NCBI RefSeq assembly: GCF_900115345.1
Contig: NZ_FOWC01000019.1
Location: forward strand, 1-64,000
Reading direction: 5' to 3'
DNA length: 64,000 nt
DNA from: Amycolatopsis rubida
GTDB taxonomy: Bacteria > Actinomycetota > Actinomycetes > Mycobacteriales > Pseudonocardiaceae
The notes under the pieces were generated by a model, which was not told the origin of the DNA, did not search any database, and saw nothing but the letters and a program-made list of their open reading frames with translations. Made by a program: the position numbers and the translations under genes. Each line of letters begins with the position of its first letter. Position 1 is the first letter of the stretch. This document shows positions 19,839 to 28,275 of the stretch, piece by piece.

Positions 19839-20749
19839 CGTTTCGCCAGTTCGGCCAAGGGAGTGAAGTCGCGGGCCGCGATGAAGGGCGGCCGTCGTTC
19901 CGGTGCGGCGAACGGCTCGACCAGGGTGTTCTCGACGCTGTTGAACACCACGAACAGGTTCGAGCGCGGGAACGGGGTGACATTGCCGTTCGACCCGTGC
20001 AGGCAGTTCGAGTCGAACACGGTCGCCGAGCCCGGTTTCCCGGCGAAGCACTCGATGCCGTGCTCGTCGCTCATGCGGGTGAGGGAAGCGCGGTCGGGCA
20101 TGCCGACCTGGGCTCCGGGTTCGTGGCGTCGCAGCGAATCGTGGAAGTAGCCCGGCGGGGTGGTTCCGCAGCAGGTGATGAACTTGGCGTGGGTTCCGGG
20201 CATGATCATCAACGCCCCGTTGAACGGGTAGTTCTCGGTGAGGGCGACAGAGATGCTGAACGCGCGCGGCCGCGGCATTCCGTCTTCGGCATGCCAGGTT
20301 TCGAAGTCGGAATGCCAGTGGAACGGCCCGCCGTCGAACCCTGGTTTGCAGTTGATCCGGCATTGGTGGACGTAGACCTCGGAGCCGAGGATCTGCCGGG
20401 CCATGTCGACGACCTTCGGCTGGACGAGGATTCCGCGGATCTCCTTGCTCAGCAGGTGTACTTCGAAGATCGACCGCACCTGTCTCGTGTCGCCCTCGAA
20501 GGCGACGCGTTCGTCTTCCGCGGCACGGAGTTCGGCGCCGAGCCGATCGAGTTCGTCGAGGCAGGTCTGCACTTCGGCGCGGTCGAAGAGGTGTTCCAGT
20601 GCGAGGAAGCCGGTGCGGGCGTATGCGTCGAGGCTGGTATCGGCAAGGGGGCCTGGACGGTCGCCCCATACCGCGGGGTCCGGGCGTTCGAGGATCTGCG
20701 GGGTATCCGCTGTGCGGGTCGGGTAGCGGTCGGCCAGCGTCGAGGTCAT
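19835..20749 (-). CDS. EctD-type Fe(II)/2-oxoglutarate hydroxylase
   Basis: 304 residues, the length of ectoine hydroxylase. The whole chain follows EctD: ERPDPAVWG, VHQCRINCKPGF, FHWHSDFETWHAEDGMPR, ALMIMPGTHAKFI and LHGSNGNVTPFPRSN. The iron ligands are His146, Asp148 and His251. EctD converts ectoine to 5-hydroxyectoine. No ectABC genes are here, and the gene is locked between an amine oxidase and an aldehyde dehydrogenase by ATGA overlaps, so it may hydroxylate a different small zwitterion. Substitutions such as Cys for Ser/Tyr in HQCRINCK differ from the ectoine enzymes. The paralogue-versus-ectD question is open. Confidence 0.88.
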   Translation of the reverse strand: MTSTLADRYPTRTADTPQILERPDPAVWGDRPGPLADTSLDAYARTGFLALEHLFDRAEVQTCLDELDRLGAELRAAEDERVAFEGDTRQVRSIFEVHLLSKEIRGILVQPKVVDMARQILGSEVYVHQCRINCKPGFDGGPFHWHSDFETWHAEDGMPRPRAFSISVALTENYPFNGALMIMPGTHAKFITCCGTTPPGYFHDSLRRHEPGAQVGMPDRASLTRMSDEHGIECFAGKPGSATVFDSNCLHGSNGNVTPFPRSNLFVVFNSVENTLVEPFAAPERRPPFIAARDFTPLAELAKR

Positions 20750-22752
20750 CGCTGGTTCCTTCCGTCGTCGGTGCCGGTGTGCGGAGAGTTCTCCGGCGCG
20801 CAGTGCGGGGTGGGCGCCGGCACGTCGAGTGCGGGGTTGCCGTCGAAGAAGCCGAAGGGCTTGAGCTGGAATCCGACGGTCGTGACGGGCATGACAGGCC
20901 AGTCCTCGGGCCGGACCACGTGGTGGTCGCCGAAGGTGTACCAGACGACGACGTCGGTGTTGTCCAGGGGCCGGTCGGCTTTCGCGTACTCTGGGAGGCC
21001 GTCGCCCGGGTGCTGGTTCGGGTAGTCGCCCCCGGCGTACAGCTGTGCCGGGTCGTACGCGGTCACCCACAGGTGTTTGTAGGCGAATCCGGCTCGGCGA
21101 TGGGCTTCGGTTCCTTCGGCCTGGATCGGGAGCACATTGGCTCCCGCGGCGAGCTTGTAGCCCACGGGCTCGCCGAGTCTGTTGCGGACGTTCGGATTGA
21201 CGATCAGCCAGTGCCGCCCGTGCGCGGGGTCGATGGTCCGTTGTGCCTCCCGCTCGGTGGCCAGCAGCGTTCGGCGGGCCAGCCACGCGTGTCCGAACGG
21301 GTTGTCCTGAGGCGGGGCGAGTTCCGAATTGACCTCGTAGACCGAGTTGTCGTTGCCGTTGACGCACATGTCCAGCCGGACGTTGAAGAAGTGCTGATGG
21401 TTCGGGCCGTACAGGCCCGGCGCGACCAGCGTGCCGTAGACGGGTTTTTCGCCGGGGGCGACGGTGCCGGTCGAGATCATGCCGGTGAGTTTCACTTCGA
21501 ACTCGATCGTGCCGTCGAGGTAGAGGTACCAGAAGTAGCCGTACTGGTAGTTGCCGAGCGCGGAGAAAGTCGACACCACGAGCCGCCGGGCACGGCGGGT
21601 CACGGCGTCGCCGGTGCGGAAGTCCGTGTGCTTCCAGCCGACGCCGTAGTCTTCCTCGTGCATGCAGATGGCCTGGCGAATGGTGATCGGCTCGCCGCGG
21701 TCGTCGTGGACGACGACGTCGAAGTAGGTGATGTCGCCGAGGCAGTCGCAGCCGAGGCTGAGCGAGTTCACCATGTACCCGGCGCCGTACTCGCCTTCGT
21801 CGAACGCCTGCTTGTGGCTGTGGACCAGTCCCGGGTCGCCGTACGGCGTGAAGATCTCCGACAAGGCCGCCCGGTGGACGACCGGCCGCGTCCTGCCCTT
21901 CTCGGAAAAGCCGAGCTGATGCAGCACGAGCCCCTCACGGGGGGTGAATCCCAGTCGGAAACGCCATTTCTGCCATTCGACGGCATAGCCGTCGACGCGG
22001 AAGCTGGGCCCTTCCGGCTGCGCGAGCACGATCGGATGCAGATCGTCGCGCACCCGGTCGACCGGTGTCCAGTTGTCCTCGCGGCCGATGAGGTCCTCGG
22101 TGTAGTTTCCGGCGTGCGGCGGCAAGGGCGGCCCGCCGCGGTCCTCCACGTCCACGACCGACATCTCGTCCAGGTCGACCAGCACGCGCAGGCCGTCGAC
22201 GGGGCGCGCATACGGGTTGTCGCCTTCGCCGTCGAGAACGAAAGTCAGGGCGTGCGCCAGCCGGCGGTCGTCGAAGCGGCCGTCCTCCCGATGATGTCCG
22301 ACCGTCCAGGCATCGACTACCGTTTCCTCGACGTCGGCCACGCCGCGGTCGTGCAGCGCTGAGCGCCAGCGTTCGTCTTCGCGCACGACAGCCTTGCAGG
22401 CCATGAATTCCTCGAGCGTGATCGCCGGTTGCACGTCCGGCACTTGCCGCCAGGAGGTGATCTGGGAGCCGGTGAGGGACACGGTGGCCTCGTAGCTCGT
22501 CTTCCGGTCGGGCTGACGCAGCACGATGAACGCATCCCGTTGCGGGCAGGGCTTTTCCGGATAGGCCTGCACCGCGTGCTTGGCCGGTTCCAGCAGCGTG
22601 ATGCTGACGAACCGGGTGCGGTCGTTCACCTCCGGCCGGGTGCGAACCATCCTGGTGACACTGCGGATCTCGGCCGCGGTGAGCGGGTCGAGAGGATGAC
22701 CGGATTCCGCGATTTCACGACCGCCGGTTGTGGCGTACGACACCGAAGTCAC
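20746..22752 (-). CDS. Copper amine oxidase (topaquinone type)
   Basis: 668 residues from the GTG at 22752, chosen because AAGGAG lies six bases upstream; the frame extends 30 residues further without a ribosome site. The topaquinone precursor is Tyr402 in LGNYQYG (consensus NY(D/E)Y, here Gln). Copper ligands are His452 and His454 in NHQHFF and His611 in DHHVVRPEDW; Asp306 in YGDPG is the likely catalytic base. It oxidises a primary amine to an aldehyde, releasing ammonia and hydrogen peroxide. No signal peptide is seen. First gene of the tightly coupled run; its stop overlaps the EctD-like start. Confidence 0.93.
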   Translation of the reverse strand: MTSVSYATTGGREIAESGHPLDPLTAAEIRSVTRMVRTRPEVNDRTRFVSITLLEPAKHAVQAYPEKPCPQRDAFIVLRQPDRKTSYEATVSLTGSQITSWRQVPDVQPAITLEEFMACKAVVREDERWRSALHDRGVADVEETVVDAWTVGHHREDGRFDDRRLAHALTFVLDGEGDNPYARPVDGLRVLVDLDEMSVVDVEDRGGPPLPPHAGNYTEDLIGREDNWTPVDRVRDDLHPIVLAQPEGPSFRVDGYAVEWQKWRFRLGFTPREGLVLHQLGFSEKGRTRPVVHRAALSEIFTPYGDPGLVHSHKQAFDEGEYGAGYMVNSLSLGCDCLGDITYFDVVVHDDRGEPITIRQAICMHEEDYGVGWKHTDFRTGDAVTRRARRLVVSTFSALGNYQYGYFWYLYLDGTIEFEVKLTGMISTGTVAPGEKPVYGTLVAPGLYGPNHQHFFNVRLDMCVNGNDNSVYEVNSELAPPQDNPFGHAWLARRTLLATEREAQRTIDPAHGRHWLIVNPNVRNRLGEPVGYKLAAGANVLPIQAEGTEAHRRAGFAYKHLWVTAYDPAQLYAGGDYPNQHPGDGLPEYAKADRPLDNTDVVVWYTFGDHHVVRPEDWPVMPVTTVGFQLKPFGFFDGNPALDVPAPTPHCAPENSPHTGTDDGRNQR

Positions 22753-22934
22753 AACACACTCCTTGGGGGCGTCGAAGACGGCGGCAAGCCGGAATGCCTG
22801 CTGTTTAAGCAATTCCGTCGCGCTGGCGGAGTGCCGCCGCAATCTGGGATGTCGACGACATTAGTGCCGGGCGGCGCCCGTCGCGATCACCTCAGCGACC
22901 CGTCATGTCCAAGATGCGTACGGCCCGCGGTCCC
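22753..22934 (-). promoter_or_regulatory. Intergenic region before the amine-oxidase operon, with a short inverted repeat
   Basis: 182 bases between the exporter gene and the amine oxidase start, the largest gap in the run apart from that next to the regulator. ATGTCG-A-CGACAT at 22849-22861 is a perfect 6-bp inverted repeat and could be an operator. A promoter here would drive the operon apart from the exporter. No -35/-10 pair stands out. Confidence 0.3.
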
Positions 22935-23768
22935 TCAGATGGCCAGGAGCACGATCGCGGCGCCGGCGCCGACGAGGCCTGCTACTTGCGAAGGCCGCAG
23001 TTTTTCCTTGAGCAGCAGGATTCCCAGCACCACCGGGATGGCGGGGTAGAGCGAGGAGAGCACGACCGCGATCGCGAGAAGTTGCTGGCGGGTCGCCAAG
23101 GTGTAGAGGACGATCGCCGCGGCGGCGGCGATTCCCGTCAAGGCGGCCGGCAGCAGCAGCCGCGGACGAATCCGGAATCGGCCCGGTGTCGCGAGCACGG
23201 CGGGGAAGAGCGTGAGTGCGGAAAGCAGTCTGCTGATCGCGATCGGCCACATTCCGGCAGACGGGTCGACCTGACCGAGCGCGATGTTCTGCAGAGCGAA
23301 TCCGATTCCGGCGAGGAGTCCGTCGAGTGCTCCGTTCGCGGAGCCGTTGCCCTTGTCGCCGCCTTCACGGGCGATGAGCCACAACGCCGGCAGCGCGACG
23401 ACGATGCCGCCCCACGCGGGCAGCGACGGGCGATTGCTCAGAAGGACCACCCCGGCGAGCACGGGAAGGGCGACCCCGCCGACGTCGCTGAGCGGCACCA
23501 CGACGCTCATCCGCCCCCGGCCCATGCCGCGATACAGGAACAGCACCCCGGTTCCGGTGCCGATCCCGGAGAGCGCACCCCACAGCAGGCTCGGCGCGTC
23601 CACGTGCGGCGCGGCGACCACCAACGACGCCACGACCGTCGCGAGCAGCCCGCTGACCTGGCCGAGGAAGCCGATCAATGCGGCACGAGAGCGCCGCGAC
23701 AGCAGACCGCCGGAGAAATCGGCGAGGCCGAAACACAAAGCCGACAGCAGCGCTAAGACTTCACCCAC
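22935..23768 (-). CDS. EamA/DMT-family transporter
   Basis: 277 residues with about ten hydrophobic segments in two similar halves, the EamA (drug/metabolite transporter) layout. The start reads LALLSALCFGLADFSGGLLS; the second half has ALQNIALGQVDPS and ends LLLKEKLRPSQVAGLVGAGAAIVLL, the typical last two helices. Members export amino acids or metabolites. Located between the AraC-type regulator and the amine-oxidase operon on the same strand, it is a good candidate exporter for the operon product. The GTG start has no strong ribosome site, so the exact start is less sure. Confidence 0.88.
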   Translation of the reverse strand: MGEVLALLSALCFGLADFSGGLLSRRSRAALIGFLGQVSGLLATVVASLVVAAPHVDAPSLLWGALSGIGTGTGVLFLYRGMGRGRMSVVVPLSDVGGVALPVLAGVVLLSNRPSLPAWGGIVVALPALWLIAREGGDKGNGSANGALDGLLAGIGFALQNIALGQVDPSAGMWPIAISRLLSALTLFPAVLATPGRFRIRPRLLLPAALTGIAAAAAIVLYTLATRQQLLAIAVVLSSLYPAIPVVLGILLLKEKLRPSQVAGLVGAGAAIVLLAI

Positions 23769-23905
23769 GCGCGCGCATCCGGTCTTCCGGCGCGAACGGT
23801 GCCAGGGGGCCGGCCGGAGTGCGGCTGCGGTGACGGGCGGTCATGGTTCCTGCATAGTGCTCGCCCGGCCGTCCCGCAACCGATCGCGCCTGACCATGAC
23901 GGCGA

Positions 23906-24895
23906 TCAGCCGAAAAGCTCGCCCGCACGCCGAAGCGTATCCGAAGGAGCTTCGTCAAACCGGTCGCGATAGGTCGCCGCGAAACGTCCGAAATGGAAGA
24001 AGCCGTGCCGTCGCGCCACTTCGGCAACGGTGACGGCGTCAGGGACGCTGACCTCAAGATCTTGCCGCGCTCGGCGCAATCGGACGTCTCTCAGATAGTT
24101 GTGCGGGGTGATGTCGAGGTAACGGCGGAAGCCTCGTTCGAGAACACGCACGCTGACCCCTACCGCGTGCGCCAGGCTGGCGACCGAGTGTTGATGGTCA
24201 GGGCGGCTCTCGATGAGCCGGGTGGCTTCCCGGATCGCCCGTGACGGCACCAGGTCCACGCTCTCTTGGAGCACATCCCAGTAATTGTGCCGATGCGATA
24301 CGAGAAATGTCGTCATGATGGCATCCTCCACGGAATCCGCTGCCGCGCGGTGTTCGAGGGCGCTGCTTCGGCTGTCGAGCGACTTCACGAAGAGTTGCAC
24401 TCCGTCGTGCCAGCCGCTGAGCGGCTGGCTTGCGGTGTCGAGCGGGCCCTCGAAAGCCAGCGGTTGCGGAAGGGCTTGCCGGAGCAGCCTGCCGAGACGT
24501 CGTTCCAGGCTCGATCGATCGATGCCCACGATCAGCTGCGCACAATCGCGCGACCAGCTGATCTCGGTGCCCGAGCCCGGATTGCCCACCCAGCCCCGCC
24601 GCTCGCTGACCAGCGTCCGCGAGCGGCTCGCCTCGACCGTCGAACGCCCCGAGCAGGAAAGCCACACCAGGAAGAGGTTCTCCGAGTTGGTGAGACGCAT
24701 CCGAAAGGGCTCCGCGCTGCTGACGTAGGAAATCGTAAGATTTCCTGTTGTTTGTGAGTGAATTCGAATGCCGGGTGCCGGTTTCTCAGAGCAAGAGCAG
24801 AACTCGACGGCGCCGCAAATGCCGGACATGCACGTCCGGGCCTCGTCGAAACCGCCCGAGTCGATCAGCACGAAGTCGCCTAATGGCCTGCGCAC
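23906..24895 (-). CDS. AraC-family transcriptional regulator
   Basis: 329 residues from the GTG at 24895, which has AGGGAG upstream; the open frame runs to a TTG at 25057 but that part is Arg/Pro-rich and unlike the family. Residues 1-200 match the AraC_binding_2-type sensor domain (MRLTNSENLFLVWLSCSG). The C-terminal 100 residues are two HTH motifs (SVASLAHAVGVSVRVLERGF; AVTVAEVARRHGFFHFGRFA) with the family signature ending YRDRFDEAPSDTLR. It lies first on the strand of the amine-oxidase operon and is the obvious candidate activator of exporter and operon. Confidence 0.9.
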   Translation of the reverse strand: MRRPLGDFVLIDSGGFDEARTCMSGICGAVEFCSCSEKPAPGIRIHSQTTGNLTISYVSSAEPFRMRLTNSENLFLVWLSCSGRSTVEASRSRTLVSERRGWVGNPGSGTEISWSRDCAQLIVGIDRSSLERRLGRLLRQALPQPLAFEGPLDTASQPLSGWHDGVQLFVKSLDSRSSALEHRAAADSVEDAIMTTFLVSHRHNYWDVLQESVDLVPSRAIREATRLIESRPDHQHSVASLAHAVGVSVRVLERGFRRYLDITPHNYLRDVRLRRARQDLEVSVPDAVTVAEVARRHGFFHFGRFAATYRDRFDEAPSDTLRRAGELFG

Positions 24896-25603
24896 ACCGA
24901 TCTCCCTTACGCCTCGTGCTCTCTGGGCCCGCAGCTTGCTGTCCCCGCCCGTTCCTGCAAGTGCTGGCCGACGTCCGTCGCGGCGTGACGGCGCTTCATG
25001 TTCCGGTATAGCAACGACACCTGATCGAGACAACGCCTGCGGGGAATACTCTTCCAAAAGCCCACCTGCGTCACGCCAGGTGACCGCACCTATCCAGTTT
25101 CTGCGGTTTTAAACACGCCAATTCGGGTCTGTTTCTCACGTTGCCGCTTGGCGCGATATTCGTCTGGACGGCCTTCCTCTGCGGTTGCCGCCCGAATAGC
25201 GTCGCGTCTCGCTATGCTTCAGCTGTGTCTCGTTGCGCAGGGTTGATAAAGATCGAAAAGCTTGTGCGTGGCGCGATGATCGCGCGGATGGAGCGGACGA
25301 TTTCAGAAGGCGGCAGCCGGCAGACCCGGTGACGACGGCGATGGCTGGCCCGCAGCGGCCGCGATCGTGGCTGCCAATCCCGGCTTGGCGCAGGAGCGTG
25401 CGCGGCCCACAGGTGCGATGACGACCGGTGGCATCACGCTGGCTGCGTCCGCGTAGGGCAGACGTGCGAGGATGCGGCCGACGTCCGGCTCCGGTCCTCG
25501 ACAGCGGCCGCAAACGCGCCGCTCGCCAGCTCTCCCCGGGCGGTCCTTCAAGCGCTGAACGCAGCCCCGCGAAGAGAGCCGGATCGTATTGGAGGAGGCA
25601 ACC
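24896..25603. other. 708-bp stretch between divergent genes
   Basis: Separates the minus-strand AraC regulator from the plus-strand hypothetical gene at 25604. Part of it (25085-25240) is less GC-rich than average and may hold promoters for both directions. I see no gene, RNA or repeat that I can support. Confidence 0.4.
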
Positions 25604-26029
25604 ATGGCTGTCGTGAAGTACCTGACGGTGAGCCCAGCGGGCGTGGTCGCTGAGCGTGCTGCGGACAGCGACGACGCCGACGTGTTGTCGCGTGTTCTGC
25701 AGGGCGAGGTCGCCGGATGCGTGCACGAGTTCCAGCTGTCGCCGGGCCTTGTGATGGTGCACCGGGAGCTGGAGGGGAAACCTGAGCCGGATCAGTACAA
25801 TGCCTATGCCACGTCGGCGGCGACGGGGCTTGCCCGATTGCGGCAGGCGCTCTACGTCTTCGCGGGTACGGTCCTGTTCATCGGTCGCGCGCGAGCGGAG
25901 TGGACGTCCATCGCGGACGCTGACGCGTCTCGTGTCCGAGAGTTGGTCGCAGCCGTCACGCTGGCCGCGAAGGAACGAGTGTTCGCTCGTGCCCGTGCGA
26001 ACAAGCTGGACGTGTCCGGCCGGGAGTGA
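25604..26029 (+). CDS. Conserved-looking hypothetical protein
   Basis: 141 residues from an ATG with a strong GGAGGAGG ribosome site. Mixed alpha/beta composition: a strand-rich start (AVVKYLTVSPAGVVAE), a strand-turn region (LSPGLVMVHRELEGKPEPDQ, reminiscent of small DUF3846-like proteins), then a helical C-terminus. No signal peptide or membrane segment. I do not recognise the family. It stands alone on the plus strand. Confidence 0.6.
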   Translation: MAVVKYLTVSPAGVVAERAADSDDADVLSRVLQGEVAGCVHEFQLSPGLVMVHRELEGKPEPDQYNAYATSAATGLARLRQALYVFAGTVLFIGRARAEWTSIADADASRVRELVAAVTLAAKERVFARARANKLDVSGRE

Positions 26030-26259
26030 CAGCTGGAACGCCGTTTCGGCCTGGTGGGTGCCCGAGGCCCGCATCCCGGGCGGTACCAGTGCGCTCGTGG
26101 CGGCTTTCTGTGCTGACGCGCGGTCCTGTCGCGCCGCGTGGTCGGCGAGCATCCGTGCGAGACTGCGGCGTGCGACTGCTGGACCTCCGCTGCGGAGCGA
26201 GCAGGTCGGGATGGCTTCGGCCCCTGTGGGCGGTCCTCACGGGTTGAGGTGTCGGACTT
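26030..26259 (+). other. Short non-coding stretch
   Basis: No gene recognised between the hypothetical gene and the relic region that follows. Confidence 0.3.
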
Positions 26260-27206
26260 TCACGCGACCGGCGAACGCATCCCAGTCCTTCGCGAGGACT
26301 GCGAGCTGAGTCGCCCGGCTAACTGAGCTGGCAATCGCGAGTCAGCGCCCGGATGCTGCGCGACGCGGCGACCCGGGCTCTGGACCTGCATGCATGCCGC
26401 CGGACCAGGACAGGGTTCCGCAGGGACCGTCGCTCCCTCCGGAACCGTCAAATCTCGGCACCGGTGAACGCGTCGGCTCTCCCTCCGCACGTCGACGTCG
26501 TGGTCCGGCGGTTGCGTGTCATGCAGTTCGCGGTCGACGCGGTGTGTGCGAGCGGGGCGGCATGCGCTGCACGGAGGAGGGTACTTCTCGGGCAGCGGAA
26601 AGTGGGTGTAGTGACCGGTTTCCGGGATCCGGACCGTGCCGGTGCAGGCTGTGCAGATCCGGTCCAGTTCCATGACCCAGTCGACGTCGACAGGCTCACC
26701 GAGTTCCAGCGTGGTCCGGAACTGCTCGGGATCGCTCGCGGTGACCGTGAAAGGGAAGTCGGACCCCCGGACGGGTGCAACCGCGGGAACGCCGTCGAGA
26801 TCCAGGACGAACCGACGCGGTTCCGAGACCTGGCGGACGGAGGAGACGCTCGTCATCGGTCGTGCCGGCGGCGTGCCAGCACGACCGGCCGCAAGCCTGC
26901 GAGAACGACCGCCTGGGCACCGCGACCCTCGACGAGGACCGTCAAAGCGTCGTTCCAGCCTTGCCAAGCCGCGAAGCGCGGGCGGTCGTGGAGATCGAAG
27001 CATCCCTGCCTGCTCACGGGTTTCGGTTCAGGAGGCGGGGGAGTGCGCTCGGCCGGCGCAGCAGCGTCGAGTGATGCTACGAAATCAGGAGAGGGCTGCT
27101 GGACGGTGACGACGAGCGGCGCGCCTGCCCGCTTACGTAGACGTCCGCCGCCGACAGTGCCGATCTGGACCGCGGTGCCTTCGACGTGCGCCGCGACATT
27201 GCGCAC
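26260..27206 (-). pseudogene. Split conserved actinobacterial protein, two overlapping frames
   Basis: The first frame (27206 to 26853, 117 residues) starts HVEGTAVQIGTVGG, like the GxVVQxGxxxG strand that opens several actinobacterial effector-associated proteins, and ends GAQAVVLAGLRPVVLARRR. Its TGA overlaps the ATG of the second frame (26856) by ATGA, and the second frame continues RRFVLDLDGVPAVAPV and FPFTVTASDPEQF. In proteins of this type that I recall these parts form one chain, so I read this as a frameshift, but two coupled proteins are possible. In the first frame, DVYVSGQA appears in a neighbouring frame between residues 20 and 32, suggesting compensating indels. The part below about 26500 is Arg/Pro-rich and probably out of frame. 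Confidence 0.5.
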
Positions 27207-27279
27207 CTCGCCAGCGCGACTCCGCGCGGTCGTTCGCCGTGCGATCCGGCTCCTCGTTCACAGGCCCTCGCCGAGATCC

Positions 27280-27886
27280 TCAGATCCTGCCGCTCGCGCC
27301 GCCAGGAATCCGGTCGCGGCGTCCGGAGATCCTCGGCTGCGCGGGGCGCGTTCTGCCCCGTTGCCGGTGCAGCAGGCCGACCAGGTCGGCGCCGGGCTGG
27401 CTCAGCTCTGTCAGCGGCAGGGGAACGAGGAAGTCCCGGGCGGGGCGAGGTGCCCGCGTTTCGCAGCCAGCGTCGCAGCGAACAAGCCGTCCGCGATCCC
27501 GACTTGGCTCTCGACGCCCGCGAGCGCGGCGACCTGGTCGACAAGCTGCTCGGCGAGCGCGGTTTCGGAGCCCGCGAACGCGGCCGGGCCGGCGACCGGG
27601 AGCACGATCATGCCCGGTCGGACGATCTCCAGGCCCGCGGCGACAGTCTCGACCGCCCTCGCGACAGCCTCGCAATGTCGCGCGTCGCGATCGGGATCGT
27701 GGCCGAACACCACCAAGTTCGGGCATCTGGACTGGGCTTCGCGCCGAGCAGGCGACGACACGGTTGGCGAGAAAAACCGCCGCCGGAGCACCGACCGGGA
27801 GCCCTGCCCGCGGCCACGACAGGCCAGTCCGGGCACCAGAGCGCGAGCAGCCGCCGTGAGGGTGGACTATTCATCAGATGCAACAC
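27280..27886 (-). pseudogene. imuB: ImuB (Y-family polymerase-like) relic
   Basis: The start RRLLALWCPDWPVVAAG is the typical ImuB N-terminus. After a frameshift, RCPNLVVFGHDPDRDAR, EIVRPGMIVLPVAGPAAF and VESQVGIADGLFAATLAAKR follow in order; after a second frameshift, FLVPLPLTELSQPGADLVGLL. These cover about the first 200 residues of a protein of over 500; the rest is gone. ImuB works with ImuA' and DnaE2 in mutagenic translesion synthesis. Neither partner is nearby, so this copy is dead. Confidence 0.75.
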
Positions 27887-27926
27887 CAGGTCCCGCTGCG
27901 CGGGGATCTGCGCAGGTGCGTGTCCG

Positions 27927-28241
27927 TCACGGCGTGACCACCGTCATCGCCGGGCGGACAGGGTCGCTCGGCGCGTCATCGACGGCGGGCCCGGCGGGCT
28001 TGCGTGGCTGCCCCGCAGGCGGCGGCCGGATCGGGGATGCATGCCCATCTTTGCCCGGATGTGGCGCAGGGGAAACACGCTCCCTCACGCTGAGCCCGAT
28101 CTGCATGACGAGTGCCAGTGCGGTCAGGCGATCCCGCTCCGCGGTGAGCAAGTTCGTACACCACCTGACCCGCTTGTTCGCAGCACTCCGGCCGGCGTTG
28201 TGTACCGCGAACGAGACGAGGATGCCCGCCGATCCGAGCAC
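27927..28241 (-). CDS. Small single-pass membrane protein
   Basis: 104 residues from a GTG at 28241, 34 bases after the DUF1906 gene. One N-terminal hydrophobic helix (LGSAGILVSFAVHNAG) and a second weaker one (LTALALVMQIGLSV) precede a Pro-rich tail. The size, position after a hydrolase-like gene and layout recall a holin-type partner, but that is inference. No family recognised. Confidence 0.4.
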   Translation of the reverse strand: MLGSAGILVSFAVHNAGRSAANKRVRWCTNLLTAERDRLTALALVMQIGLSVRERVSPAPHPGKDGHASPIRPPPAGQPRKPAGPAVDDAPSDPVRPAMTVVTP

Positions 28242-28275
28242 TGCGATGACAAGCGTGGGTCGTCCTGGTCCGTTG

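Noticed and set aside
19835..20749. Calling the gene ectD outright
   Set aside because: The family match is strong but no ectoine biosynthesis gene is in view and the operon context differs, so no gene symbol is assigned.
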